This document shows positions 43,330 to 52,712 of a stretch of DNA of 64,000 nucleotides, one piece after another. The notes under the pieces are model-generated. The model searched no databases. It had not been told where the DNA came from and saw only the letters and a program-made list of their open reading frames with translations. Each line of letters begins with the position of its first letter. Position 1 is the first letter of the stretch. A program made the translations under genes and the position numbers. Where the stretch lies: NCBI RefSeq assembly GCF_000318095.2, contig NZ_KB290710.1, positions 174,326 through 238,325 on the forward strand, in the 5' to 3' direction. Source of the stretch: Alloprevotella sp. oral taxon 473 str. F0040 (GTDB taxonomy: Bacteria > Bacteroidota > Bacteroidia > Bacteroidales > Bacteroidaceae).

Positions 43330-44853
43330 TTATTGTAGAATCAGCTTATTTTGCTGTTTGACCTCCCAAGGTTGAACCAGTAACTGGATACTAAGTTGAT
43401 TCTTGAATTGGTCATTGGGTTTGTCCTCTGGTTGTTGGGGTTGAGGAGAGCCAGGCCCTTCAACGCGAGTTACCTTGAGGTGGTAGAGGTGATTGCGCAC
43501 TAAACCATAGCGTCCATAGGCGTTGAGCATTGGCTGGAGCTGATCACTAAAATGTCGCAATGGATGGAGATAAAAATTTTCACCATTGTGGTAGAACTTT
43601 AAATTGAATTTGTCGAATGATGGAGTCGTTGCAGAGAGGTTGGGATAAGCTGCTTTGATTTTTGCTGCATCTATCTTGAAACCTGCTGGCATCTGTAAGG
43701 CATCGTCATTGGCGGCTGTAGTAGCGGCTTGAATCTTGGCTTTGAGTTGTGCCAAACTCAAAATAGCTCCTTTGTAATTGGCCCAGGTGCGGTCTGCGGC
43801 TGAAGCAAGTTCTGGTAGTTGCTTGGGAACATAGCGCAGACAAATCACGGCATGCGTAGTTTGGGTTGCGTATTGTGCTTCAGCATTCATAGTATTTTCA
43901 GGAGCAAATAAACCTTGATCGTCTTCCCATCCTCCTTGAGATACCTTATGTCTTTGGGGAGCTAGAGAAGAGAATTGTAGTAAGTCGGCTCCCGATAAAA
44001 GTGACATATTGGGGTCAGTTGCATATCGCATGCTCCAAGGTGTGGCTTCTGTTTCGGGTTGAGTGGGAGCGGCTGTGGTGGCTGTACCTGCTCCAGTGAG
44101 TGAAAGAGCAGGCTTACGTAGCCAAAATATGCGATTATTGAGCACATCCAAACTAAAATTCACCATCTGTGCTTGAGCATTTGCAGCATTCGGTGCAACA
44201 ATGGAACCGCCTGATTTTGGGGTAAGAAAGACTTTTGCTACTGAACGTTCTAAGTCTACTTTGAGACTGGCTGATGCTGCCTCTGCCTCGGAAGGAGAAA
44301 AACGAAAGTTTTGGTCTTTAGTTGGCACTAACTTAGTAGCCGTCATGAGGATACCTGCTGGAGAAACTAGATCGTTGAGAGTGATTTGAGCCACTTCTTC
44401 TAGCTTGTTCTTGTGTTGTCCCAAACTTGTGGCTTGTTTCAAAGCATTGGTTGCATTGGCTAAGACAAGAACATAATATTGCTTTTTCTCAATCTCTTTG
44501 GCGCGAAGGGTGATGGGCGACTGGTTGAGAGAACCTCCAACGACGTCATTGTCGAGGGCATCAAAGACTTGTTCCACAGTGTTGTGAGTGTTGTAGAAAA
44601 CGACACGGATGGAAGATACTTTACGATCAAACTGATTGCCAGCGTAGGTGTCCCCATCTTGAGCATTAGCAACCGTGCTAGCATTGCCGCGAGTGGCACT
44701 AGAGGAGAACGGAAGTTGAAGTGTAATAGAGATGTAAGCCTTGTTGTCTTGCGCTGAAATATCCTCTTTAGCAACAGGAGAACAGGCAGAGAAGGATAAT
44801 AAAGAGCAGACGAGAAGGCTGAAAAAGCGATATTTTATGGGGAAATGGTGCAT
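43330..44853 (-). CDS. Fimbrillin-like (Mfa1/FimA-type) lipoprotein, first gene of leftward operon
   Basis: A 507-residue lipoprotein (lipobox SFSAC, Cys24). The mature N-terminus carries AYISITLQLPFSSSATRG (Arg55 region), in the place where gingipain-like proteases open the donor groove of fimbrillins. SSIRVVFYNTHNTVEQVF and KQYYVLVLANATNAL are typical fimbrillin strands. The C-terminus QLSIQLLVQPWEVKQQNKL has the PW donor-strand pattern. It is likely the major shaft subunit of this second fimbria. The upstream region is a 1.7-kb non-coding interval with one candidate promoter 765 bases away. Confidence 0.8.
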   Translation of the reverse strand: MHHFPIKYRFFSLLVCSLLSFSACSPVAKEDISAQDNKAYISITLQLPFSSSATRGNASTVANAQDGDTYAGNQFDRKVSSIRVVFYNTHNTVEQVFDALDNDVVGGSLNQSPITLRAKEIEKKQYYVLVLANATNALKQATSLGQHKNKLEEVAQITLNDLVSPAGILMTATKLVPTKDQNFRFSPSEAEAASASLKVDLERSVAKVFLTPKSGGSIVAPNAANAQAQMVNFSLDVLNNRIFWLRKPALSLTGAGTATTAAPTQPETEATPWSMRYATDPNMSLLSGADLLQFSSLAPQRHKVSQGGWEDDQGLFAPENTMNAEAQYATQTTHAVICLRYVPKQLPELASAADRTWANYKGAILSLAQLKAKIQAATTAANDDALQMPAGFKIDAAKIKAAYPNLSATTPSFDKFNLKFYHNGENFYLHPLRHFSDQLQPMLNAYGRYGLVRNHLYHLKVTRVEGPGSPQPQQPEDKPNDQFKNQLSIQLLVQPWEVKQQNKLILQ

Positions 44854-45422
44854 AAACTATTGAAAAATGAGTCGTTTCTTATTCGTGAAGTCTATGAAGG
44901 ATGCGAGGACGGATGAAAGTTCCTAAAATAAAGCTGTATACTTGAGGTTCTCTATTTTGTGTTTTGCGTTGTCCAGTTGTTCTGTATCAACGTAGATACA
45001 TAGGGATTTCAATTGTTGTTTCGTTTCTTGCACACTTCTAGTGCTAAATATACCACAATATCATTGCCTCGTAATAGAAGGTCGTATGGAGAGTTTTTCC
45101 ATAGATTGCTATATCTCAAGAGAATAGATAAAAGGGCATTGCTTTGCGAAGCCATTTGGTCTTCTATTTTTTATTAGATGCAGAAGAAAATGGCAAAAAT
45201 GCAGTGTCTAAAATCTTTTATCTACAAGAGGTCTTTATCCTAATTGCTGGTGCTGAGGTGGTTATAGTGTTGTTCGCACACGAAATAGCTTAGGGATATT
45301 TTGTGTTTTTGTGATAGTCCATCAAGGAAGGGGGAGCGAATGATAGTCTTTGCTGATAGTCTTCTGGGGGGAGTCTACACATTCAGTGTGAGATGGGGAT
45401 AACCATAGTAGATCATATTTAT

Positions 45423-45462
45423 ATTTAGTTATATGTTCCCGAATTTAGTTATATGTTCCCGA
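45423..45462. repeat. Perfect 20-bp tandem duplication
   Basis: The unit ATTTAGTTATATGTTCCCGA occurs twice without a gap (45423-45442, 45443-45462) in the fimbrial intergenic region, upstream of the leftward operon and inside its predicted leader. Confidence 0.9.
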
Positions 45463-45618
45463 CAGGTTAAGCCTGTTGCCTCTTGATGTTGAGGATAGTT
45501 TCTTTATGTTTGTCGTGAGGTTTGCACAACGGCCAACATAGTAGTGCTAGGTTTGTTATTGCGGATTGGATTCTAAAATCAGACTATTATAGCGATTGTG
45601 TTGCTAAGTTGTTTTTTG

Positions 45619-45626
45619 CAAAGTTA
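45619..45626 (-). promoter_or_regulatory. Candidate -7 box of the leftward fimbrial operon
   Basis: TAACTTTGC on the minus strand, the only good match between 44.86 and 45.65 kb. It implies a leader of about 760 bases. No -33 TTG at the right distance. Confidence 0.4.
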
Positions 45627-46398
45627 GCGTGTTTTAGATAAGACGCGTAGTTTTCGTGCTGAAAAACGATATTTTGTTATTTGTTTTGTTGATTTTGCCA
45701 TGCTTGGATGTCAAAATGAGTTTATCTAAGGCTTGTTGTTAGTTGTGAAGTGGTTTGTTGTTGGAGTGGATTTCTGTATAATTTTATTTGGTTTAATGCA
45801 GGTTTTTTATTTTTAGTGTTGAAAATGAATGTGTTATTATTATGGTTGTGTTTATCTGAGTTGTGAAAGTTTTCCTAAACTTGATCGTGTATATTTGTGA
45901 GTTTGATTTGGTTTGTCGATAGTAGGTGGAGATGAGTAGGTATAGGAACTAGGTTGGTGGTCAGTTGGTGGGGTGATTGTGCTAAGGAGGGGTAGGGCTG
46001 AGGGTGCGTTTGCGGTTCGCGGGTGTGCGTTTGAGTATTGATTGTTTTGATTGAGGGTAGCTTCGTTTTTTTTGAAGCTTTAAAGGTTTCTAGTGCGACT
46101 CATATTATATAAATAATATATAGAAGATTGTGGTTAATGTCGTAGTGTATAATATATCGTGGTGTATAGTATAATTATATTATAATATGGGGGTTGGATG
46201 GATGTGTACAGAGGGGGTGTTGTTTCTGAGTATTTCTTTCTTGATAGGTAGGGAGTGGGATGTTATCGTTTGGGAGGTTGAAGTGATTTTAGGAGGGAAG
46301 ATTGGGGTGGTTATAGCTTGTGGATAGTTGAAACATAAATAATATCCTGGTTTTTTAGCTGTAAATGCAGTTATAATCGGGAAATTTCTTGTAAAAAA

Positions 46399-46429
46399 TT
46401 TGGTGGATTCAGAAAAGTCCGTAACTTTG
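46399..46429 (+). promoter_or_regulatory. Bacteroidetes-type promoter of the rightward fimbrial operon
   Basis: TTTG (46399-46402), 19-base spacer, TAACTTTG (46422-46429), with a leader of about 100 bases. The sequence GTCCGTAACTTTGCA is nearly the same as in the dps promoter. Confidence 0.75.
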
Positions 46430-46532
46430 CACTCAGAAACTATCTAATCGCCTTGCTTTTAGAACTCGACTTGATTTAAGTCTGAGTGGTTATGCAGCGC
46501 GATAATGCCTCAAATAAGCACCGAAAATAGAT

Positions 46533-47108
46533 ATGAAGAAAGCTTTAACTTTGCTATTCTTTGCTGTACTTGTCGCTGCAGCATCTCATGCTCAGCGTGT
46601 TGTCCTTAAGCATAATGTACTCCTTGATGTAGCACATTCGCCGAATCTTAGTCTAGAGTTCGGGTTGACTCCTAAGCAAACTCTTGATGTTCAAGTGGGT
46701 TTTAATCCATTTACATACAATACTGCGGATAATTCAAAATTCCGTCATTTAACCATTCAGCCTGAGTGGCGTTATTGGACGTGTGAGCGTTTTAATGGAT
46801 GGTTCTTTGGAATTCATGCTCATGCTGGTCGTTTTAATGCTGGTAATGTGACACTTCCCTTTAATCTTTTTCATACGGTGAAAGATGCTCGTTATGAAGG
46901 TTGGTTTGCTGGAGCTGGTGCAGCAGCTGGTTATCAACTTCCCTTAAGTCGTCGCTGGAGTGTAGAGGCTGAACTTGGTCTTGGTTATGCTTATGTGGAT
47001 TATGATAAGTTTGCTTGTGGTAAATGCGGTACGCGACAAAGCGAAGGAAGTTCTAATTACTTTGGTGTGACTCGTGCTGGACTCTCTTTGATTTATGTGC
47101 TGAAGTAG
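46533..47108 (+). CDS. DUF3575 outer membrane protein, first gene of rightward fimbrial operon
   Basis: A 191-residue protein with a signal peptide ending SHAQ near residue 20. The remainder alternates hydrophobic and polar residues with frequent Trp/Tyr (IQPEWRYWTCERFNGWFFGIHAHAG, split across strands; LGLGYAYVDYD), typical of an eight-strand beta-barrel of the DUF3575 family. Two cysteines in CGKC near residue 169 are unusual for a barrel loop. DUF3575 and DUF3868 proteins regularly precede fimbrillin genes in Bacteroidales and are thought to assist assembly or anchor fimbriae; that role is by context. Confidence 0.85.
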   Translation: MKKALTLLFFAVLVAAASHAQRVVLKHNVLLDVAHSPNLSLEFGLTPKQTLDVQVGFNPFTYNTADNSKFRHLTIQPEWRYWTCERFNGWFFGIHAHAGRFNAGNVTLPFNLFHTVKDARYEGWFAGAGAAAGYQLPLSRRWSVEAELGLGYAYVDYDKFACGKCGTRQSEGSSNYFGVTRAGLSLIYVLK

Positions 47109-47258
47109 TCTCCTCGTTTTCATTGAAAGAGTAGGCTTAAGCTTTCTAAGATAACAACATTGCCAGAAGTCTTTATAGTGTGTCCATCTGATTGGTTGAT
47201 GCTTGTAGAGATGAAGGCAGGAAATTGGGTTTATATCCCTTTTAATGACTAAGGTCTA

Positions 47259-48683
47259 ATGACAAAACTATCTCTCATTGCGCTTCTCTCTGTAGCTGCT
47301 GTGTCTCCTGTGGCTGCTCAACGATATAATGGTCAGGTGAGCTTTACTCCCGCCCAGGTGAAAGCGGCATCCGACAGTGTACGTCTTAACCTCGGCGTTG
47401 TCCTTGATAGCGTTCAGTTGAATAACCGTACCCTCGTCACGCTTACGCCACGTCTTGTTTCGCAAGATGGTGCGCAGACCTATACTTTCCCTGCGCTTAG
47501 CTTTGGTGGTCGCAATCGTGGCATCATGTGGGAGCGTAAGAATATGTCTGGTACTCCTCGTCCTGTATTGTTCCGTACTGGTGACAAACGTACACTTCCC
47601 CTTTCTTTGGCTGCGCCAAATGTGGCCTGGGTCAAGAAGGCGCGATTTGTTGTAGACGAAAAAGTACAGGGCTGCTCTGGATGCGAAGAGGGCTCTATGC
47701 GCTATAATCTCTTGGATCGACTCGTTAAAGAAGAGTATCGTCCTAAGTTTACTACGGTCTATGTGATGCCTAAGCCCGAGCCAGTCAAGACACGCTCAGA
47801 TCGTTTTGTTGCTCGTTTTAACTTTAAGGTGAACCGTTACGAACTTCTTCCAAATCTGGGGAACAATCGTAATGAGTTTGCGCGTGTTGATAGTGTTGCT
47901 CAAGCAATCCTTCGCAATAGTGATGTGCAAGTGAAGAATGTTACTATTGATGGATATGCTTCTCCAGAAGGTACTGATGAAGCAAACCTCAAGCTCTCTC
48001 AGAATCGTGCACAAGCTTTCGTAGAATATCTCCGCCGCACTTATGGATTGTCAACTCGCATCTTTGCAGTACATGGACATGGTTCTGACTGGGAAGGCTT
48101 GTTAAAAAGCGCAGCGCGAGATCAGCAAGTGCCCAACCTGAGTGGTGTTTTAGCAATTCTCAATCAAAGTGGAAGCAATGAGGTGCGTAAAGCGGCTCTA
48201 CGAAAACTAGATGCTGGTGTGCCTTACGCTTATCTTTTGGAAAATCACTATCCACCTCTCCGTCGCACTGAATACCAATTCACATATGCTGTGCGCGCAT
48301 TCAATCTTCAAGAGGCAATCGAACGTATTCACACCAATCCTGGTTTGTTGAGCCTGAATGAGATGTATCTCGTTGCAGAACATTTTCCTGCTGGCTCTGT
48401 GGAACGTATGAATGCCCTTGAGACTGCACAACGTATCTATCCCAATGCTCCCGAAAGTCGTTTCAATGCATTAGCCAATCGCTTGGCTGTAGGTCAGTTG
48501 GGAAATGAAGAGTCTTTCCTTCGTAGCTATGCTGATGGAGCAGAAAAGTGGAATAACCTTGGCGTATATTATGGTTTGAAGAAAGATTATGTTCGTGCTA
48601 AGGAATGCTTTGAGTTTGCTGGAAACCATCCCGCTGCTGTGCAGAATTTGGCGGAGCTAGCAAAAGTTGAAGCTGAACAATAA
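47259..48683 (+). CDS. DUF3868 protein with OmpA-like domain
   Basis: A 474-residue protein with signal peptide ending SPVAAQ (about residue 21). Residues 22-160 correspond to DUF3868, with a CSGC pair near 137-140. An OmpA-like region lies at about 190-265 (YELLPNLGNN, GYASPEGT, NLKLSQNRAQAFVEYL), and the C-terminal 130 residues are helical with TPR-like repeats. The OmpA part may bind peptidoglycan and hold the fimbrial base. It lies 150 bases after the DUF3575 gene and precedes the Mfa1-like fimbrillin gene, the usual order. Confidence 0.87.
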   Translation: MTKLSLIALLSVAAVSPVAAQRYNGQVSFTPAQVKAASDSVRLNLGVVLDSVQLNNRTLVTLTPRLVSQDGAQTYTFPALSFGGRNRGIMWERKNMSGTPRPVLFRTGDKRTLPLSLAAPNVAWVKKARFVVDEKVQGCSGCEEGSMRYNLLDRLVKEEYRPKFTTVYVMPKPEPVKTRSDRFVARFNFKVNRYELLPNLGNNRNEFARVDSVAQAILRNSDVQVKNVTIDGYASPEGTDEANLKLSQNRAQAFVEYLRRTYGLSTRIFAVHGHGSDWEGLLKSAARDQQVPNLSGVLAILNQSGSNEVRKAALRKLDAGVPYAYLLENHYPPLRRTEYQFTYAVRAFNLQEAIERIHTNPGLLSLNEMYLVAEHFPAGSVERMNALETAQRIYPNAPESRFNALANRLAVGQLGNEESFLRSYADGAEKWNNLGVYYGLKKDYVRAKECFEFAGNHPAAVQNLAELAKVEAEQ

Positions 48684-48784
48684 ACGTAAAGAAACTAACC
48701 ATATAACCCTTATTTGACTAGTTTATCCAGTATGACATTACAAATTAGGGGTGTAAAAACTGAATAATTTAATTACTACTCTGT

Positions 48785-50548
48785 ATGAAAAAGCAATTTT
48801 TCGTGGCAGCGATGGCTGTAGCACTTGGTGCTGGTCTCACTGCTTGTTCAAGTGACAACTTGGACGTTAAGAATCCAACAGAGGTAAATCAAAAGGCTTC
48901 GACTTACATGTCTGTGTCTTTTGCTATGCCTACTGGAGCTGGTACAAGAGGACTCGTTTCTGATGATGGTCAAGGTAAAGACAATCCTGACTTTAAGCAT
49001 GTCGGAAAATGGGAAGGACAAGACAAAATTGAGAAGGTTATTGTTTATGTCTTTAATACAACAACAAATGTCTTAGAGAAGAAACAGAACTATCAGGGAA
49101 CGCAGTTAGCATTCAATCAAAAGGATGCGAATGGCAATGCTGTAATAACTCCTAACTCAGCATTTAAAGTTACCCCAGGCAACAAAAAGGTTTATGTGGT
49201 GGTTAATCCAACCAGTTCTACGGAGAGTTTGCTTACAGTGACAGAAGGAACTACAACTTTGGCTTCGTTCCAAACTGCTTATGAATCTTCTAATTTAACA
49301 TTTGCGAAGCCTAGTTTTAGAAATTCTGTTTATACAAGTGGAGACGAAACTAAAGCTGGTGAAATAGCTCGCGTAGATCGAACAGGTGCCAAACCCCAGG
49401 ATGTAATTTTGATGACTGGTGAGTCTGCTGAAAAGAATATTGAAGATAATGTTTCTGCGACTCAAGCTGTTTCAGGTCTTAAGAACCGTGCTAGTTTGAA
49501 TGTTCAGCGCGCTGTAGCCCGTGTGTTGGTTACCACAAAAGCAGCTTCTTATGATGTGAAAGGTATCAACCCTAATAACCGAGCAGACAATAACTTTGTA
49601 GCTGCAAAGATTAAGAATCTGACTTATGTTGTTGCTCAAGGTGAGTCTAAGATGTTCTTCCAACAAAAGAAACAGGATCCTCTTAATACTCATGGTGCTG
49701 CTTATACAACTCCCGCGTTTGATGTTAAGAATGGAGATAATGGTTATTGGACACAGGCTGGAATCGATGACTATATTAAAGTTGGTAAGAATTATGATTA
49801 CTCTGGCCTTTGGAAGAATACAACTACTTATGCAAATATTCAAGGTATAACTGTTCCAACTCGTGCTGCGTTTAATACGAACCCTGCTGATGAATTCGGT
49901 TTGCTGAAAACTGATTTAGAGGCTTCTTTGAACGGAGAATTTGTGTTGCCCACTCTTCATAAATTTGTAGCAGGTGACCGCAAAACCACAGGTTATCGCA
50001 AAGGAAATACCGCTTATATTCTTGTTCGAGGAACTATGGTTCCACAAACTTATGTGAAGTCTGATGGTTCTATCTCTAACACACCGCTTGCAGAAGGAGT
50101 TGACTATTGGCTTGGGGCAAATGGATTGTTCTATGAGTCAGATGTAAATATTCAGGATCCTACTAAAGGGGGTGTACCTAACCAAACAGCGCAGAAGTTC
50201 CTAAAAGGTAAGGTTCTTTATTTCTTGTGGCTTAATCCCGATGATGTGAAGAAGGCTGTGAATTCACCTGTTATCCGTAATAATATTTACCATGTGCAAA
50301 TTTCTGCAATTGGAAAAATAGGTGCCAACTGGAATCCACTTGTACCATTCCCCGATCCCACGCCTAACCCAGGAGAGAACCCAATTAATCCTAATCCAAA
50401 CAATCCTGATCCACGTCCAGATACTCCTCTAGAGCCTGTTACACCTCCTGTTGATCCAAGAGATCCACTCTCAGAATTGGAAACGTGGATGTCTGTAGAC
50501 GTAACGATTCTTCCATGGCAAGTTCACTCTTACGAGGTTGAACTCTAA
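48785..50548 (+). CDS. Mfa1-like fimbrillin, probable major subunit
   Basis: A 587-residue lipoprotein precursor with lipobox LTAC (Cys21). Residues GAGTRGLVSD around Arg55 fit the arginine-specific cleavage that removes the propeptide and opens the acceptor groove. The N-terminal fimbrillin domain includes DKIEKVIVYVFNTTTNVLE and KKVYVVVNPTSS. The protein ends ETWMSVDVTILPWQVHSYEVEL (split here by reading), the PW donor-strand pattern. Just before it is a Pro/Asn/Asp-rich linker (about residues 520-560: PDPTPNPGENPINPNP). Codons end in T and A more often than in neighbouring housekeeping genes. Expected to be the polymerised shaft protein. Confidence 0.85.
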   Translation: MKKQFFVAAMAVALGAGLTACSSDNLDVKNPTEVNQKASTYMSVSFAMPTGAGTRGLVSDDGQGKDNPDFKHVGKWEGQDKIEKVIVYVFNTTTNVLEKKQNYQGTQLAFNQKDANGNAVITPNSAFKVTPGNKKVYVVVNPTSSTESLLTVTEGTTTLASFQTAYESSNLTFAKPSFRNSVYTSGDETKAGEIARVDRTGAKPQDVILMTGESAEKNIEDNVSATQAVSGLKNRASLNVQRAVARVLVTTKAASYDVKGINPNNRADNNFVAAKIKNLTYVVAQGESKMFFQQKKQDPLNTHGAAYTTPAFDVKNGDNGYWTQAGIDDYIKVGKNYDYSGLWKNTTTYANIQGITVPTRAAFNTNPADEFGLLKTDLEASLNGEFVLPTLHKFVAGDRKTTGYRKGNTAYILVRGTMVPQTYVKSDGSISNTPLAEGVDYWLGANGLFYESDVNIQDPTKGGVPNQTAQKFLKGKVLYFLWLNPDDVKKAVNSPVIRNNIYHVQISAIGKIGANWNPLVPFPDPTPNPGENPINPNPNNPDPRPDTPLEPVTPPVDPRDPLSELETWMSVDVTILPWQVHSYEVEL

Positions 50549-50607
50549 ATATGCCTCCTTATATTTTTTATTTCTGTGACTATACAAGGTAGGTATAACC
50601 CCTCCGA

Positions 50608-50650
50608 GCGAGGGGAGGGAACTCCCCTCTCCTCGCTTACTTTTTCCTTT
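50608..50650 (+). terminator. Hairpin with U-tract between fimbrillin and anchor genes
   Basis: GCGAGG-(G)-GAGGG pairs with CCCCTC-(T)-CCTCGC around AACT, followed by TTACTTTTTCCTTTT. Located between the major subunit gene and the FimB/Mfa2-like gene, it may act as a partial terminator that keeps the downstream genes at lower expression. Confidence 0.6.
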
Positions 50651-50742
50651 TATTGGTGATGGAAACTTGCACCAATATCGAAGAATGATGATTACGCGCT
50701 TCTTGTACGCGCGAGCACAAAAGATTATAGCCATTATTACAC

Positions 50743-51894
50743 ATGAACCTACTCGCTAAGCTCGGTGCTGCATGCGCCACTCTTTTCAGCGTTTTCGCTA
50801 CCTACTCTTGCGATTCCATTTTTCACGATGATCTTTCGGATTGTCCGCAAGGGGTTTATGTGCGTTTCTACGAACAAATGCCTTGCCTCAAAAAGCAAAC
50901 TGCTGTAGGTAAGGTGCAAAACTTACACCTCCTTGCTTTCGACAAGCAAACTGGTCTTTTGGCCAACTATGTTGCTGCTGACCATGAGGTGATGCTCACA
51001 CCAGATTATGAAATCTTACTTCCTCTTCGTCAAGGGGATTATGATGTCATGGCTTGGACAGGCAACTCTGCTGAGTTGGCTAGTGCTAAGCTCCAACGTG
51101 GAGTCACTAAAAAGAGTGATTTCTTCTTCCAACTCCGACAACAACAAGACGGTTCGCTCGTCTTTCCCGATACGCCTGAAAAGCTCCGTTATGGTTTTGC
51201 TGGAACAGGTCTTCAACGCTTGCCAGCAGACTCTGCCGAGTATGCGCACTATTATAAAATCTCACAATATCCTATGGACGAGGTCATCAATATACCTGAT
51301 CCTGCAAAGGAAGGTAGCGTGTTTCGCCACGCGGCTGTCAACCTTAGACAACAAGCCCTCCGTGTGAATGTACACGTTATCGTTGACGGAAATGTGAAGC
51401 GTAGCAAATTCCCTACAATTCCTGCTAACTTTGCTCTTCAGCTCAATACAGCGGCGCGTGAACTTTCTCATGAACCAGCAACTGATGGAGCCCAAACCTC
51501 AATAGACTGGGAAGTTCCACAAGCAAAGGTGCTGCAGTCTGTAAAGCAGCTTCCCCTTCTTCCCGTGCATCAAGTAGTTTCTGGTGATTCTCTAAAGTAT
51601 CGTTACAATCTCTTGGGAAATAGTCCAAGCAATTTATCAGAAGGTCGCTTGGTTCTTATGCACAAAGGTCAAGAAGTGGAGCTTTCTACGGGTGTACAAG
51701 AACACACGAAGTCTCTGAGCCTTCCTGCACTTATTCGTATTGCTCTTGAACAAAAAGGCTCCAATATAAATTGTGGTGGTGAAGTAACTATCGAGCTCCG
51801 TGTCAAAAATAAGTGCGATGATTGCAACACTTTTATGATTTATGATGTTGTCATTGGCCCTTGGAATGTACACTCTTACGCAATAGAGCTATAA
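50743..51894 (+). CDS. FimB/Mfa2-family fimbrial anchor lipoprotein
   Basis: A 383-residue lipoprotein (lipobox TYSC, Cys23) with the family opening DSIFHDDLSDCPQGVYVRF. The strands KVQNLHLLAFDKQTGLLANYV and GDYDVMAWTGNSAEL follow, and the C-terminus has KNKCDDCNTFMIYDVVIGPWNVHSYAIEL-type strands (CxxC then PW). FimB and Mfa2 anchor fimbriae to the outer membrane and set fibre length. It follows the Mfa1-like subunit after a hairpin. A paralogue with the same HDDLSDC and CxxC features lies two genes downstream. Confidence 0.87.
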   Translation: MNLLAKLGAACATLFSVFATYSCDSIFHDDLSDCPQGVYVRFYEQMPCLKKQTAVGKVQNLHLLAFDKQTGLLANYVAADHEVMLTPDYEILLPLRQGDYDVMAWTGNSAELASAKLQRGVTKKSDFFFQLRQQQDGSLVFPDTPEKLRYGFAGTGLQRLPADSAEYAHYYKISQYPMDEVINIPDPAKEGSVFRHAAVNLRQQALRVNVHVIVDGNVKRSKFPTIPANFALQLNTAARELSHEPATDGAQTSIDWEVPQAKVLQSVKQLPLLPVHQVVSGDSLKYRYNLLGNSPSNLSEGRLVLMHKGQEVELSTGVQEHTKSLSLPALIRIALEQKGSNINCGGEVTIELRVKNKCDDCNTFMIYDVVIGPWNVHSYAIEL

Positions 51895-52028
51895 AGCATT
51901 TTAGTTAATGTACTATTACGACATTGCTTTAATGCAATCATAGAATCAGTTTGCATAGCTATAACTATTTCACCGAAACGTCACGAGGATTTTTTCCTTT
52001 ACCGTCAAATCTCTAGCGTTTTTTTCTT

Positions 52029-52676
52029 ATGAACCATCGTTATTTTTTTCTTCTTTGCGCAGTATTCACAACGGCCACATTGGCAGCGCAAACTCGTACC
52101 AAAGCTAAGGTTGGTGTGAATACTCAAAATCCCACCGAAAACCTTCACGTGAATGGTACGCTTCGTGTCCAAAAGCTTCCTACTGATAAGGAAGCAGCGG
52201 CTATCGGTACTAAGGCGGATGGCTCAGCAAGTGCAAACTTTGATCAGACTTTTAACGCCAAGTACGTAGTTACAGTCGACAAGAATGGTGTGCTAGGTCG
52301 TGCTGCTGGAGCTGATCCTTCCTTCTTCTACATGCCAGCTCTTTTTGTTCCCACCAAGAGTGAGCAGTTAGCAGGTTCTCAAGCAACACAAGCTGGAAAC
52401 GTTTTTTCTATCAATTTGTTTGAGAACTACGCGCATCAGTTTGGTATCTCAAACAAGGCTGGAATGCCTGCTATTGTGAAGAGTAATACTAGCGCTAATC
52501 TTGCAGTGAATACTCCAACACAAAGCGACTTTGACTACTTCGTTACCTATTATGATGACACGGTATTTGACAATGTTGCTGTGACTCCCGCTGGTGTGCT
52601 TAGCTACACTGTTAAGCCTTCTGCTAAGGTCACTGCCAAGACTTTCATGAATATCGTCTTCAAGAAGAAGCAATAG
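52029..52676 (+). CDS. Unrecognised exported protein within the fimbrial operon
   Basis: A 215-residue protein with a signal peptide ending TLAAQ near residue 20. The mature N-terminus KVGVNTQNPTENLHVNGTLRV is a short beta repeat seen at the base of many Bacteroidetes tail-fibre-like and surface proteins (VGxxTxxPxxxLHVNG). The rest is beta-rich (FFYMPALFVPTKSEQL, FDYFVTYYDDTVFDNV). No lipobox, no PW donor strand. Its position between two FimB/Mfa2-like genes suggests an accessory fimbrial component; function unknown. Confidence 0.75.
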   Translation: MNHRYFFLLCAVFTTATLAAQTRTKAKVGVNTQNPTENLHVNGTLRVQKLPTDKEAAAIGTKADGSASANFDQTFNAKYVVTVDKNGVLGRAAGADPSFFYMPALFVPTKSEQLAGSQATQAGNVFSINLFENYAHQFGISNKAGMPAIVKSNTSANLAVNTPTQSDFDYFVTYYDDTVFDNVAVTPAGVLSYTVKPSAKVTAKTFMNIVFKKKQ

Positions 52677-52712
52677 CAGCTCTTTTAGTCAAGAAACTCT
52701 CAATTCCAACAC

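Larger units (their letters stand above)
44854..46398. other. Non-coding divergent interval between the two fimbrial operons
   Basis: About 1.5 kb without a convincing gene on either strand. The plus strand is strongly biased to G and T; 45901-45960 holds 24 G and 2 C. It contains the 20-bp tandem duplication at 45423-45462, a small hairpin ACAGG/CCTGT right after it, an AGCTTC/GAAGCT hairpin near 46061-46079 and AT-rich tracts near 46100-46190. I looked for long inverted repeats that would mark an invertible promoter and saw none. Confidence 0.6.

Noticed and set aside
44854..46532. Invertible promoter (phase-variation) arms
   Set aside because: No pair of matching inverted repeats was found flanking a promoter, and no recombinase gene is nearby. 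A computed inverted-repeat search would be more reliable than reading.
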